Shown: positions 22,966 through 36,755, numbered from the stretch's first letter. The stretch is DNA of 64,000 nucleotides from Sinohyriopsis cumingii (GCA_028554795.2 CM068824.1:163426130-163490129), one strand, 5' to 3'. Notes: generated from the sequence alone by a model not told the origin. Made by a program: numbers and translations.

Positions 22966-25900
22966 AGATTTATTATCACCTTGATTACATGTGATATACC
23001 ATATCAGGTAGATTTGAACATCTAAATGTCAAGCTGAACAATTCATAGCAAAGATAATTAAGAATACAGCTAAATATTTTGCTTCAGTAATAATAATAAT
23101 AATAACAATAACCACAACTTTATTTCAGACCACAGTCGATGGATATATCCAGTACATAAAAAGCAATGGGTTAAGAAAAAACATAATACAATTTGTTCTA
23201 ATGATCAGTGAAAGATGATTCATTACTGCATGTATAAAAATATAGTTTTCAAGATTCTGTTTTCACTAGCATTGGCTTTTGAAAATAATACACTCGTTTT
23301 CTCTGTAGCACAGAAGGTTAGCAATATTGTTATGGACAGCCATGTCCAAAGCACAGTGGTGCTTCTGATACACCATTTAACAACAGAACCTGTCATTGTA
23401 ACACACGTGTTCACAGATGAACACAATACAAATTCGTACAGTATAAATTAAATAACAAAATGTTTACATCAGCTGAGCATGATATGAATGGCCATAAGAA
23501 CATGTTCACCCTTATGCAGAGAACAATATCATCTTGCATATCGCCATCATCTGATACATAATACCTAATAACATGACCTAAATGCGCATTTTGTCTTACC
23601 AATAAATGTGTTTCACTACAAAATCAAACCTCAGTTTTAGACATAATTTTCCATTCTTTTTTGTAAGCCTTCAGACTAACATATATAAATTAGCGTTTTC
23701 ATTGTAATGCTTGCTTGAGAGGTGCTCTTTATAGATTTATAAAATCACTTGACAACTGCTATAAAAAGCCATTGTCCATGCAGCCTTTCCTTTGACACTA
23801 ATCAGAGGCAGTAGGTATTCTAAACAGAGATTTCAACTGCACAGTTGGGATTTTGAGTTTTGTTTTAAAATAAATGTTAAACTTGCTGTGTATTATATCA
23901 TCAATTCAGTTTATTATATTATTAATACTTTTATTAAAGCAGCCAACCTTTGAATGCTATTAAGATGAATGTATACCATGCCTTTGCTCAGTTACAGAAA
24001 TTAAAAATTGCTGATGACAAGGATGCTATACTTTTACTGGAAATATAGAACCTTTGCATGCATTATTCTTTATATCCAAAAGATTAAAGGCACATATGAT
24101 AATGCATGTGGTTTTAGCAGTAATACTTGTAGATGGGAACTATATTATATTACCCCCAGTCAGGATTTGACTGTGGGGAAGAAAATGTGGACTGCTGTGC
24201 TGGAAAGTTTTTGTAAAATCCAGCACTCCCCTAAGGGTTGCCTAAAACATAAACCAGGCTTGAATTCTGAATGAAATCTGTTTGATGCAAATTGTTCTTG
24301 GAAAGCTGATGTTGATCATAATTGATGATAAGTGGATTTGTTTAAGCTACAAGCCATTAACTCCCTTTACAAAGCCATTAACTCCCTTTTCCTGGGCAAG
24401 ATACAGTCAGTACAATGTGCTAAAAGTGCTGATAAAAAATTTCCAATATAATATAGTCATTGACTCAGCTGATCAACATGGCAGCCTTGCAGTGTATAGA
24501 CAGACAAAATGGGACAAATATAAACCTGGCCAAAGTGTCAATGAAATGGAACTCCAGTACTAACCCATAGGTCCGGGAAGTATTAAACAAAAGCATATCC
24601 TGCTGGCAAGAACTTTATGACATTGAACATTGTTAGAGCTACAATTTTGCCCATAGTTAAAATTGATTATCTTGTAAATATACAAATGTTGTTACCTTTC
24701 TGGAAAAAGAAAAAAAAGAAATAGCTAATGGGGTACCAGACATAATTTCCATGGAGATGATTATGCATATAATTTCTTTTGCTTTGGCCCCAGTGGGCAT
24801 TACTGTTTTTTTGTTTTCTTGGTTTCAACAGCCACAACATTCTTGGCTTGGTCCTAACAGGCATTACATGTACAAGGGGTTCAACTGATTTTACTAATAA
24901 AATAACCCCAAACAACATGGCCACTTGAATGCAACTATTTGCCAGAATTTTTTTTTTTTTAAATTGATGGGTAGGTCCATGCTTGGCTAAATATGTACAT
25001 GTCTTGAGGCATGGCAATGGCCAATATCTGCTAATTTGGGTTTACAAAGATGCACAAGACTGAATTTGACAAAATTTGAAATCAAAATAAAATACCAAAA
25101 TATATCACAATCTCTGATGAACAAAAGATTCCAATAAATTAAAGTAGATGAATGCTGTGGAAAGGAACTGAAGTAACTTCTTAACATAATAAGGAAAGAA
25201 TATTTCCCAGTCTGTTCATAGTACCATTGGTAACTGGGCATAAATCAAAATTCTTTGAATGATTTTTGTCTCATGGGCATTTATAAAAAAGATGGTTTTT
25301 CATTTGGTCTGAAAATACTTAAAGAAAATTTTTGTCATATCCATTGATGAAGAGTGTTTCAATATAGAGTATTTTCAAAAATATATATGAAAATGTACAG
25401 GTTGAAGTGGAACGTGATACTGTAATACTTTATAAATCTTGTGTGGTTTCTAGTGTACAGAGGATCATTGCCAAAATTTGAAACTGCCATATTTACAGTT
25501 CATTGAACAGAGTCTTTGTCACTCAGATACCTTGATGACATCAACATGCAGATATACCCCAATTTATGCCCAAAAATAAAAAGGTTTTGCTTTGAAAGGG
25601 AGTATCTGGATTTTGTGCTTCAGTACAAGAGGGTACACTTTCTTCTGTCTCAGGGAATTAACTCCTTGGAGTTTTCATTGATTCAGTCAATTCAGAGCCA
25701 TTCTTTATGGATGAAACAGTGTGAAAAAAAGATATATACCAATCATATCTTCATTAAGACATTTGTTGGTTTACTAGACAATCCTTTCAAAAAGCTTCAG
25801 ATGGAGGGAATACAGTTTTTAGTTTTAAATAGTACAGGAATTTTTATAAATGTTCAAGTTGATAAATTGATTTAAGTTGATAAATTTGCTTTACAGAATC

Positions 25901-27231
25901 CAGAACACAAAGCACTTATTTTTGGATGCTTATTCTCAAAGTTGAAATGAGTTTGGGTCATACAAAATTCCTCTTTCCACTCAGTATGGAAAATTATCAA
26001 TTAGGTTGTCAGTGACCAAGCTGTTAAAGCTCTTATGTCAATCCCATAATGACAATCTCAGTCTGAGTGTCATTTCATTATAGCTGGTAATGATGATTCC
26101 TGCCAGGTCCCCTTGACACAAGGACCTGTTTATACTCTCGGATTTCAGAAAGACTCAAGGAAGATTTGCAGCTAATAGAAGTGGCTGTATTGGTACACAT
26201 TTCCAGAGTATAGGACTTTCTACAAATTGGGACACATTTCCAAAGTAAATATCTTTCTACAAAAGATATCAGTCTTGACCACAAAAGGAAAGGGGAAAAG
26301 GCACAAAAATGCAGTATTATCTTGTATGGGGTGACTGGATCATTTTGGTGTCCTTTTGAGGAAAGGGGATAGCCCTTGTAATGTGTCTGATAAACAGTTG
26401 TGGTGTATTTAGTTATTTATAATATTTGGTAAACAATAAAATGCAGAAAAGTACATTAGATGAAATCTTTACAGTGATCAGGTTAGAACTGGCTGTTCAG
26501 AATAGCTCTTAATTTCAGGGTTCATGAAAAGTATTGTTATAATGAATCTTCATGAAGCAAAGCATGATTTTGCTTAGGATTTGCGACAATAGCTTAAGTT
26601 TTAATTTTGTTTCTTCTATAGAATGTAGAGTTTAATGTGATGTCATTGAAAACAGTTGCTATTTTAGTAATCCATGACAGTAAGGGCACAAACTTTGATA
26701 TGAATATTCATAATATGCATATTAAGTGTTGGCATTCAGTTTATTTTCCAACTTTACTTAAAGTTGTATGCAAGGAAGAGCTATTGTTTGAAAATCCCTC
26801 ATTTTTCAGAGGAATCTTGGTCTTATGCAAACACAGCCTTAGGAAATGGAATCAGTTGATTGTATCTTTCTGCACTTCTAAGTGGATACAAGTACCATCT
26901 TGATTGTAGTTGAAAACAGTGATAAAAATGTTAAGAAATGATGTGTGATATTTGAAGTCCATTCATATCATTTTGCATGGACATCTGCTACATACACAAG
27001 ATGCTCTGTACTTTGGGGAATTCTTAAAATGGCAGACTGGACATTATCCAAGAGACTTATTTTTTACTACTACTACTACTGCTTATTATTTATAAGAATA
27101 AATAAATAAATTATTTACAGTAAAAAAATTTAAACAAGAAATTTTACACAAGTGGTTTCACATGAAGTGACAATAGTTGATTTTAGTGGTTTTTGTTGTC
27201 CTTTAAACATGCTAGTTTATACATTTGCTGC

Positions 27232-27610
27232 CAGAGGCTTAAAAAAAATAATGGGCTCTCTTCCAAGCATACTTTAGAGGTGATGGAGGGGGGGGGGCAT
27301 TATTGCAGTAAGCCAAAAGCTGAATATGTGTAAATCCTATAAATGACCATGTTTTCCACCAAATCGTTTATCTTATTTGTCAACAAGATACGGGTTTTAA
27401 AATACGGCACCAAGTGTGGACGATGGCTCTTTCATAGCAGGTGTCATGTAATTTTATTGATCTTTAAGGAGTGCCTCTCAAGCAGTTGTTGTTAGGATGA
27501 AAATGACAATTGATACATGCTCAGCCTCTGGCTTACTCCAGTAATGCCCAGCAGCCATCACACCTAAAGTATGCTTTGTTGGGGGTCCATTTTATGACTT
27601 AAAACTCAAA
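27232..27610. repeat. Large imperfect inverted repeat
   Basis: The left arm contains AAGCATACTTTAGAGGTGAT, GGGCATTATTGCAGTAAGCC and AAAAGCTGA. The right arm contains, as reverse complement, AAGCATACTTTAGGTGTGAT, GGGCATTACTGGAGTAAGCC and AGAGGCTGA. Arms are about 90-100 bp, separated by about 170 bp. This is either a foldback element or two opposed copies of one repeat. Confidence 0.8.
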
Positions 27611-28512
27611 ATCACTATCAAAAACAAAATGTTCTCATATTATCTAAAACATGTCAGAATCCTACAATATGGATTAAGAAAAGATATATGATTGTCAAAA
27701 ATGACATGATTTTCATAAATAACTGCCAGTATTATATCCAACATTTGATTTATTTAGGTCATGGTTTTGATCATCAACATAATCATTCAGTGCTGAAAAC
27801 TTTGAAATGTTATTAATATGTCTGTGCAAGACATTTTTGTATAAAGTGAACCAGTTTTCCATATTGATTTTAAAATACAGACAGTATTATAGCATTTTTT
27901 TAAAAGAATCTTGATCTTTGCCAAAACAAATTGCAAAGTAAGAATTCATTTTTATGAGGGAAAACAAATGTGCTCTCATCCTGATGTTATCAAAGTTAAG
28001 TCTTTAACTGTTGGCAATAACATCACAAAAGTTTTCACTGCTTCACATGAAGTCATTTACAGTATTTCTACTACAGTCTGCACATCATTTTAGTTAAATA
28101 TATCCATCATACCTAGCTTTTAGAAAGAATGCCTAACCTCAAAGCACCTTTAGAAATGGGAAACTTAGACCAGATTTCTTGTGCATAATTGACATATATA
28201 ATGGAGGGGAACAAGTAAGTTTTAGAAATTGTTCCAACCCTTTTGCCATGCATAGTTGCAGCAATACAGTCTGTAAAAATGAAACAGAGATTTTTTTCAT
28301 CCTCCATAAAAATGTAGTCAGTCTTATTTTTTTCAGGTGCTTATATTTTTAATATAACTACTGTTACATAGGTTATTCTTTATGCAAATGCAGAATTCAT
28401 TTCATTCAAAGCTTCTGTATCAAACTTTCCCAACTACTGGTAATATATATATTTTTTTCCAATTAGCTTAATATAATATAAATATTCCCATCAGACATAA
28501 TCCAAATGTACT

Positions 28513-28592
28513 GTATATGCACATATATAAGATAGATCCAACTGCAAACAATGCAGACCCAGACAAAGGCTTTCCTTGGCAGATGTTAGGTG
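28513..28592. repeat. Double-hairpin repeat family, truncated copy
   Basis: Terminal segment with ATATATAAGATAGATCCAAC, TGCAAACAATGCAGACCCAG and a decayed hairpin (TTGGCAGATG). Only the left third is present. Confidence 0.55.
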
Positions 28593-29756
28593 ACACCAGA
28601 ATATTTCTCAAATATACAACTTTAAATTGACAAATTTGAACTATCACCGTTAGAAATTTGTATTGAGTATAACAATTATGGAAAATGCTGGCACCAACAT
28701 ATACTCAGCTGTGAATGAAATAAACAGCAACTTGCTGTTACATAATTTGCCAACTGATCAGGACCTATGCAGCTCTTTTTATAAACGATTTAGAGTGAAA
28801 AGCATAGACCTTCATCTTCTAGTACTTTGTGTAAAGGTAGTCACCTTGTTTGCAGCTGGATGTAGGATATACATGAGAAAATACAGTATATAAATTTTGT
28901 ACCATTTAATTCCATTATTGAATAATAACTGCATTAACAGTTGCTTTTAAGATAATCTAGTAAAGCACTCAAGAAATAGTCCTTGGTATAAAATGGGTCT
29001 TATTGGCAGGTTGAGTTCAATTATGTAAAAGATGCTTCCATAAGCAAGTTGGTATCTTAATAAAATTTCTTATCTTATCAATTATTAGCTTAGCATTCTA
29101 GTAATTCATTTAGGCACACAACATAAATTATATATTTATTCGATATCTGTTTTGCATATTATGCAGGCATTAATATTTTATCTCAGTTGACATTATTGAT
29201 TCTAAGGGATGACATTGCTCTCCCTCATTATAACATGATTCAGGATATGACATAATACAGCTATGGACCATAATTAAACCATTGTATTGTAATTGATTTG
29301 TTAACTGTATGACATTATTGGTTGAAGAAAACAACATGAATCATAGTATTATATGTTTATTTTTATTTCCCTTTCAAAACATTTGTGAGAAATTTTGATA
29401 TGCAATCCTCACTGAACTGTGGTTTAGTATCAAACATGGTTTTCACTATAACGTAGCCCATACATAGTATGGTCAGTGGTAATGAACCTCAACTACCATA
29501 TTATCACAAGGGAGAGAGTTTTATCTCTTTCTCTGTTTTATGCTGAAGGACCATACAGAGCTCATACATTTAAGAGACTGGCCTCTAGTAGAGAAGTCAG
29601 CAGGGGATTTAGTACCAGTTGAAATAATCCTAGAGGCTTCATCATCTTGCTGACATCACAGCATATAAAGAGTACTAAATATATTGATATGATATGTAAC
29701 ATTAAATCCATTTGAGAACAATGTAGCATTTTCATGTTAGAAATAACTTTCTAATC

Positions 29757-29832
29757 CCAGTCCAACTGCACATAGTGTTACCTCATATCTGCCATCATAT
29801 AATGTATATGTGGGTCCATGCTGTCAGTTTTT
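29757..29832. repeat. Double-hairpin repeat family, truncated copy
   Basis: Contains CAGTCCAACTGCACATAGTG, ATATCTGCCATCATATAATG and TGGGTCCATGCTGTCAGTTT. This is the first hairpin only. It lies about 40 bp from the LINE tail. Confidence 0.55.
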
Positions 29833-29868
29833 CTCAAGATTTCAAGCTAACAGCACATAACCTTCTCC

Positions 29869-29871
<3 letters not shown>

Positions 29872-29918
<47 letters not shown>

Positions 29919-30225
29919 CCCATAACCCAAGAGGTTGTTAGGGCACCACAGTTGACTTTACAACCAATTCTCTTCATCTTTCCCTGTTCTCTACTGCCCT
30001 TTGGGAATCCCCGAATCCCATGCCTGTCCACTCCTTAATGTTGTCTTTCCACCTCTTTTTCTGTCTTCCTCTTCTTCTGCACCCTCGCACTATGCCTTGC
30101 AAGATTGTTTTTGCCAGTCCAGATGATCTTGAGGCGTGAATGTACCACTTCAGTTTACTCTTTTTTGCAGTGGTCAAGAGGTCTTCATAGGATCTGATGG
30201 TTCATTGGATCCAGTCCTTCTGTTA
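29872..30225 (-). mobile_element. LINE 3' end (RTE-like reverse transcriptase C-terminus), decayed
   Basis: On the minus strand a frame at 30177-29974 includes KLKWYIHASRSSGLAKTILQ, then RGRQKKRWKDNIKEWTG, with a stop after AVENRER. The adjacent frame continues the typical ending (CKVNCGALTTSW). The W-(Y/G)-H...SSGLAKTILQG...RRRGRQKKRWxDNIxEWTG pattern is the conserved C-terminal tail of a widespread RTE/Nimb-like LINE group (family knowledge; exact clade not assignable). A (TGATGA)n tract at 29914-29872 sits immediately downstream of the coding remnant, where such LINEs carry their simple-repeat 3' tail. Severe 5' truncation and a frameshift make it inactive. Confidence 0.85.
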
Positions 30226-30332
30226 TAAAACTTTATTCAGCTACAAATATTACTAAAAATATTCTAACCAATAAAAAGGTGCCATTTGTAAATTTCAGTA
30301 TGATGGCAGACCTGGATTGATACTGGTCACAT

Positions 30333-30546
30333 TTACCATATACACTGACATAAACATTTTCAACTGCAGAATACACAGACTCAGATCTGCCATTGCATAA
30401 GTGCACCAGCAGATCTAGGTTCTGCAGTTTGTTATGAATAATCAGTAGAACAAACAGCTTAGACCTTGTTCTGCCAGTTCATAATGCACTGGCAGATCAG
30501 GGACTATATTGTTTACAGTTGGAATTTGCTTATGTGCAAGTATATT
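30333..30546. repeat. Double-hairpin repeat family, full-length copy
   Basis: It begins TACCATATACACTGACATAA, has TTCAACTGCAGAATACACAG, a first hairpin (CTCAGATCTGCC / CAGCAGATCTAGG), ATCAGTAGAACAAACAGC in the centre, a second hairpin (ACCTTGTTCTGCC / GGCAGATCAGGG), and ends TTACAGTTGGAATTTGCTTA plus GTGCAAGTATATT. Length is 214 bp. Confidence 0.8.
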
Positions 30547-32779
30547 GTGCTGTAGAAAAGGGTTTTGGTTTCTGTTGAAGAAGGTTCCATCTTTGCATGT
30601 TAACCTTGGACTATAAGTTGTTACCTGTTTGGGAATATGAAAATGAATATTAAACATCTATGAGTTGTATAAGTGGAATATTTTTGTGATTTGATCAAAA
30701 TAACTCTTGCATTTTTTGTTTGTTTCATCCAAGCATTAATTTATATTCTGTATTATACATTTATTATGTAGCATTCTTACATAATGCACTCAGTTCCTGC
30801 TTGTTTGAGGTATGAGGGGATTGCTATAAGCTTTTTTCAGACACAGTCTAGTTGAACTTTATCCAGGATTCTTTTATCTGACAATGACGATCTTTTGATA
30901 GAAATATTGGGAACCATTATGTTCTGTCCTATTTAGTCTCATTAATACAGTATTTTTAATTTCTGATTCTCTTGCTGTAATATTTGCACAAAATACTCTA
31001 CAGGTAATCTTATGCAAAATGGATTTTTTTATCTGGCAGTCATTCAAGGAAATTTTCATGTCATTGAACCATATTGTTGCCTAGCTAGTAAGGCAAGCTT
31101 TGCCTACTCACAAATTATTTAAACTTTATCAGCAAAGGTCAAGCAGACTTTTTTTTTCTTGCACTTCTCAAGCTTAAAGCTTGCACTAACAGCCATGTAA
31201 GAAATGTCCATGTACTGACAATGGATATGCTCGATAATTTGTTGATTATTGCAAGCCATTATGACTGAATTAAAATCAGCTGATGTTATGCAGGCTATTG
31301 ATAAATTCAATGTTCCCCTGTATATGCCAGCTGAAAATATACCTATATTGGTAACAGCATGTGTTTAAGTCAATTGCCAGACTTTTTAGGAAAAAAGGAA
31401 AATAGTTTACATGCATTTAATAATCATTACACTGTCGAGAATCATCTGAAATCATCATAAATATTTTGAGCCACTAACATCTGTCTGGTGGAAATTACAT
31501 GAAAAGTCGAGGAAAAACTCTGCCTGCACAAGAAGAATCCCAAATTAACCCAGCATGAGTTATTTGCATATGCAGAGATGATCAACAGTATACAGAGAAA
31601 ACATTCAACTTTATGATTGGATGATCTGCGATCACTAACAGCTCGAAAGAAAAGTAAGAATGACTAAACATGGCTGATAATGATACTCTGCTGACCAAAA
31701 CATGAAGATTCAGAATAAAAACCTTTAAATGGTTCATTGATGTGAGATCCGACAACATTTAGTGGCTGACAAAGCTTGTCTAAACATATGAACGGTACTT
31801 CCTTTCTCTCTCCTCTCAGATATATATTTTTCTTCTCTTTTTCACAGATTGAACACATACACAATAAACTCTTCTTTTTCTCTTTCCTGTTCCCAATATC
31901 TCTCTTTATGAAAACATTACACTGGTTTTTCTTAAGTTTATTTTTACATTCTGTTCCTTGTTTCTTCATCTGCTTTATTATTATAACCTACACACACCTA
32001 GAGGAATGTAGGAAGCCATCTAGTGGTGATCCTGTCTTGCTTGCATTTGCTTTTAGCTGACAAATCTACTGAGAACCATTTATTTTGGATAAAGGAAACT
32101 GGACTGTACTGGAATGATGCATAAGTTTAAATGCAGTGATGTCCCTTTTGCATTAATGTTTTGCTGCTGTCCAGCCATAAGTCTGCTGTCTGTATAACTG
32201 TCTTGACTATGTTTTTATGTGATAGCGGAAAAATATTACAGACAGAACCATGAAATCTGTATGCACTTCGTGAGTAAATTACCTAATTGGAATTTCAGGT
32301 CTTTGCAGCAATTTTTCACTTCTTTACACTTTTCTTTTAAACTTGTGCACATTGAATTTTGGACAGCACCTTTATTTGCATGAAGACCTGATTAGATTTT
32401 CAGGCCATTACTGTAGTTTTTCAGTCTGTTTATTTTTTAATACTTTTGTACTTTTAGACTTTTTTTGGACAAAAACTTGATAATGCAATTTTGCAAAAAC
32501 CACTAGAGTTAGACAAACAAAATTTGGTATGCATCTTTGAATTTATATGCAGATGACCTGATTAGATTTTGGTGGCATTATAACAGTTGTTTCAAATTTT
32601 ATGTATATTTAAGGTTTTTAGATTTTTATTTGGTCTAGTGGTGGACATGTTTTGCAGACACAGATCTAGTTGTTATTGTAATGTTTCTATGGGGTTGTAT
32701 TATACAAACAGCAGACTTCAGTGCAAGAAGTGATATAAGCAGGGTTCCATTACACATACACATTATTATATTTTCTCGT

Positions 32780-32992
32780 GTACAATATGAGCTCAGCTGG
32801 AAATCTGCAATCCCATGATGCACTATTAGATCAGGGTAAAAGTTGTTTACCATATTCATAATTAAGGAATTCTGTCTTGGCAGATCAGGGTCATTGTTGA
32901 CATTATGTTTTAAGTAACAAGGACAACATATACCTAGATCTGCCATCACATAGTGTACTGGTACAGCTGGGTCTAGGCTGCTTGCAGTTGTA
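32780..32992. repeat. Double-hairpin repeat family, rearranged copy
   Basis: Family phrases (ATCTGCAATCCCATGATGCA, TTAGATCAGGGTAAAAG, GGCAGATCAGGGTCATTG, ACCTAGATCTGCCATCACAT, GCTTGCAGTTGTATG) are present with an extra AGATCAGGG segment. This suggests two partly overlapping insertions or an internal duplication. Confidence 0.6.
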
Positions 32993-33077
32993 TGCATGTT
33001 AGAGATGTTATGTACAGCATACTGACATCCTACCCATTCTAATATATATATAAAAAATAATTTTTCACAGTTGGTTC

Positions 33078-33182
33078 TCAATTTATTTTCACTACCTCAG
33101 TATTTATTTTCAATACTTCAGTATCTATTTTCAATACCTCATTATTTATTTTCATTTCCTCAGTTTATTTTGAATACCTCAT
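33078..33182. repeat. Approximately 24-bp tandem repeat, 4-5 copies
   Basis: TATTTATTTTCAATACCTCA-like units repeat with small length changes. Confidence 0.75.
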
Positions 33183-34489
33183 TGGTTTACTTATATTGAG
33201 TAATTCTTTATATCAAAAATAGCCTGAATCAGACTTCTTATTCATCATTATAGTGATAAAATATATTTATTTAAATGATTTGTTTTATTGAAGTAAGTTT
33301 CTTTTACATTTTTGTACATAATATCATGGTAGTGATAATAGCAATTAGCAGTCTAGAAATGACATTACAGCTTTCCCCAATGGCTGTCCAAACTTTCTCA
33401 AGTACATGGTTATCAAAATAATGTCAAGTCAACATAATCCATGAAATAAATGCAATTACTATGCATAATTTAAGGCTTATTTAATTCTTATATGTGTATA
33501 TTTATTTAGCTGCCCTTGATATGTACATATAATAAAATAATGGCCTCTGATTATTGCCCCATATTGGTCCCCAGCTGTGTACATGTAAAAAATCAGCATG
33601 TACTTTCCTCAGCAAAATAATGTAAACAAGATGGATTTATTAGTTTTCAGGTCCATTTTTTAAATACACACATTTGCAACACATTGTTGATTGCTACTCA
33701 TCAAACTTGATTTGAAAGTGACTTATGCCTGAGACAAAACATTATTACTGTCATTGACTTAAATATTCAGACCTTCCTATTTTCCAGATACCATATTTTT
33801 CAAAATTCGGGAAAAATTCTGGATGCCAAGTAGATTTATTAAAACCAACAAAATTAACAAAATCAAGTTGAAAAGCATCCTAAGGAAAGTTGTACCCGTA
33901 CTACATAGGCAAATTATTGCATGGATTAACTGAAGGTATAGTCACTAGGCAGGAAGAAAAGCAACTGACGCACTCCACAACTTGTGATCAAGTAGTTCCC
34001 TCAACAACATGAATTATGAGGTGGTTAAATATGAAGATATAAGAAAAATAACCTTTCATATTAGGACAGTGGGCAAAATAAATTATGGCATACTGATAAC
34101 TCTTCAAATCAATGGTCAGCATGTGTGCAAGTTATTATCATGGTTTTTGCTTTTCCATTAAGCTGAACTCAGTTGACCTTTATATGTGATAAAGCAATGA
34201 ACATCGCCAACACAAGTTTTAAATTTGATTTCATCTTAATTTTATTTAGTAGCAGATTTTCCCTTGATAACTTCATTTGGACTTGGTTGTTTTTGATGTT
34301 CATAGAGTATCAGTAGAAACAATGGTGTCATGTAAATAAATTCCTGAACAAGTCTGAGTAATTTGGCTAATTTGCATATTTGAGGCACTCATTGCCATAT
34401 TTGGAGTTTTAGTGTAAAGATTGGTTCAACCATTTTTGAAAGAAAATATGGATTTTCTTTTAGATGTTCATATGTAAGACAGGATGAAT

Positions 34490-34612
34490 AAATGTACATC
34501 AATTTGGTACTACATTCTGGTGACAAATACATACTTTACAATATGAAACAATGTACATCATTTTGGTGCTACAATCTGTTAACAAATACAAACTTTACAA
34601 TATGAAATAATC
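34490..34612. repeat. 61-bp direct duplication
   Basis: Two adjacent copies share AATGTACATCA, TTTGGT(A/G)CTAC and CTTTACAATATGAAA. Identity is high with a few substitutions. Confidence 0.85.
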
Positions 34613-35554
34613 TTAATATTAGGTCTCACCCCAGTCAGCAGTTTGCATTTCTTATTATATTTTGGGTTATGGTAATGATGATTGAAACTTGGTGGGCTTA
34701 AATTAGTTTTGTTTATATTTTATTTCTGTTCAAACAAATTCAGCAACATATCTGCCATGGTTCATGAACTTTACAGAGTTGACAGAAATTATAGTATTTA
34801 CATCACTTAGGGCCAGTCATTATTGGATTATGTTCATACTTTTCACCAACGGCAGTAGCTACATGTACATGTTCTTGATGAATGGACTCACATAGTTTTA
34901 TAAACAAAAAGAAAAACACCAGAAATGCAACACCAGAATTCTTTATTTTCAAAGAAAGCATGGAAATATGAAGAAAAAAACTGTTCTTTATTATCAAGGA
35001 AGGATATAATGTGATCTGGTTTACCAAGATTACTGCTGACCAGTATTGAACATTGCCAGGAGCATCGATAAGACCAATCAGACAATAAAGATATTCATTT
35101 CGTTGAGAAAATATTTGGGAAAAATTATAATATTTGCTATTATAGACATTATTGAGACAGAGAGAAAAGTTGACAGGATTTTTAGTTTAATGACTGTAAA
35201 TTTTCAAAATGTTTGCTTTTTGAGATCCAGCAAGAACTGGTTGTTGATGAGAACTGGTTGGACATCAGTAGTTTCTAACACTTTTCAGGCTATTTCAGTA
35301 TATACCATCCACCCATATTACAAAAAAATACCATGTTTTGAGTGGTTTCTGTTGTAAATTAAATAAAACATTAATTAATTTAGTAAGAATTTTACTCAAA
35401 AACAGAACAGAATTATCACTATAGGGTTTACATGTTTGATGAAAATTACATGTTTCTGCAAGCATTCGAACTTTTAAAATCACGTTATGATACCAATACT
35501 CTTATTCTGACAAATGTTATGCATAATTCAGAAATTTATCTGTACTACCTACAG

Positions 35555-35647
35555 GTACAGCAGGAGGTGGAGGAGTTCGGTCACGTCCCTCATCAGCACA
35601 CCTGGCCCGACCATCATCAGCTACTGGATTTACTTCACATGATGGAG
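35555..35647 (+). CDS. TTLL5: TTLL5-like exon F (Gly/Ser/Arg/Pro-rich)
   Basis: This 93-bp exon lies between a CTACCTACAG acceptor and a GAG|GTACAT donor. With the split glycine from exon E it reads GTAGGGGVRSRPSSAHLARP, then SSATGFTSHDG. It starts and ends with a split G-codon (phase 1), so its inclusion or skipping keeps the frame. I see no strong motif; SRPSSA repeats as ARPSSA, and the same SRPSSA occurs in exon G, suggesting spread of a short basic/serine module. Vertebrate TTLL5 has a weakly conserved stretch here. Support comes from phase agreement, both splice sites and composition matching the neighbouring exons. Confidence 0.82.
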
Positions 35648-36667
35648 GTACATGAATTTGGCTTACATTTTATATTTTTATATTTTCTTCTATGCATCTG
35701 TGATATGTCTTCACGGGGTGAATAGTGTTGTCTTGAATTAAGCTTGCATTCTATATTTTATGTTTCATCTATGTATATGTGATATCTCTTGAGGGGGCAA
35801 ATAGTGTTATCATTGTCCGTCCCTTCAGTCATGTTATGACATATCCCATCAGTCATGCTACAGCATATCCCATCTGTCATGGCATAGCCAATCTGTCATG
35901 TTATGGCATAGTCAGTTTAGGGAAATTATTGCCTCTGTTTGATCTTGAACTTTGCCCTCTAATGGCCTTATATTAGCAGTGTCATCTGTGTTGTATAAGC
36001 ACATTTCTAGTTTTAGCTTATTAGTTTATGAATCACCAAGGACCTTTGTTTGTTAGCAGCCATCAGTCAATTATTGTATATTAGGATTTCAGAGCAGCTG
36101 AGACCAGTCTTATTGTGGTTACTTCACATTTTTTCCCCATGAAATTTTTACGACAGTACCCAGATTTGTGTTAATTGCATTTTGTTATGTTTGCCAGAAA
36201 ATGGTTGATTTCATTGAAAATGCATGGCTATAGAATCAACCAGGTTATCATGATCTTGGCAATTCATCTTTTTAACTATATATGCTTATCTGACCCTATT
36301 TTCACCAATATGTTGCAAGATGGCTATACATGGCAGCCAGTAAAAACCACTGACCCATGGGAAGCTACTAACTGCTTTCTCACATACCCACATTGGCCGA
36401 TCATGAACCTCATACACGAAGACACTAAGCATTAAGGAGATATCAAAGTCATAATTACAAAGAGAGATAGCATGAAGTAAATTGACAGTCTGTGTGCACA
36501 AGTCCACATTTTTTGTATCATTAAAAACTATAGTCCAGGTAAGCTAATAATATAAAAAATCTCATTTGAAGTCATTCTGTTTTTTCAGTCTAAATCCAAA
36601 ATAAATCCTAGCCTAGCATGGCATGATTAATAAAATAATTTGTTACAGGTTTTTCTTTAGACTTTGT

Positions 36668-36673
<6 letters not shown>

Positions 36674-36755
<82 letters not shown>
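36674..36755. repeat. (AT)n microsatellite, about 41 repeats
   Basis: Pure alternating TA for about 82 bp. It runs directly into the left end of the double-hairpin copy (TATACTCTCTCAGTTATAGG). Confidence 0.97.

Larger units (their letters stand above)
21109..35554 (+). other. Intron between exons E and F (14.4 kb)
   Basis: This is the longest intron in the window. It holds AAT-type microsatellites (21265-21330, 23088-23107), a 50-bp x 10 array, a 55-bp array, a large imperfect inverted repeat (27232-27610), double-hairpin repeat copies near 28513, 29757, 30333 and 32780, a minus-strand RTE-like LINE 3' tail (29872-30225), a 24-bp repeat (33078-33182) and a 61-bp duplication (34490-34612). 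The stretches 23210-27060 and 31000-32600 contain ORFs of up to 119 codons but no recognisable protein and no exon that would keep the reading phase. Confidence 0.75.

Noticed and set aside
25516-25875. 119-codon plus-strand ORF in the 14-kb intron
   Set aside because: No known domain, no splice sites giving the required phase, and composition typical of AT-rich random ORFs.
31664-32060. Overlapping ORFs of about 100 codons on both strands
   Set aside because: Low-complexity Lys/Phe-rich readings of a T/C-rich stretch, with no domain and no splice context.
32635-33081. 148-codon minus-strand ORF
   Set aside because: It is composed largely of the double-hairpin repeat sequence, which contains few stops in this frame.
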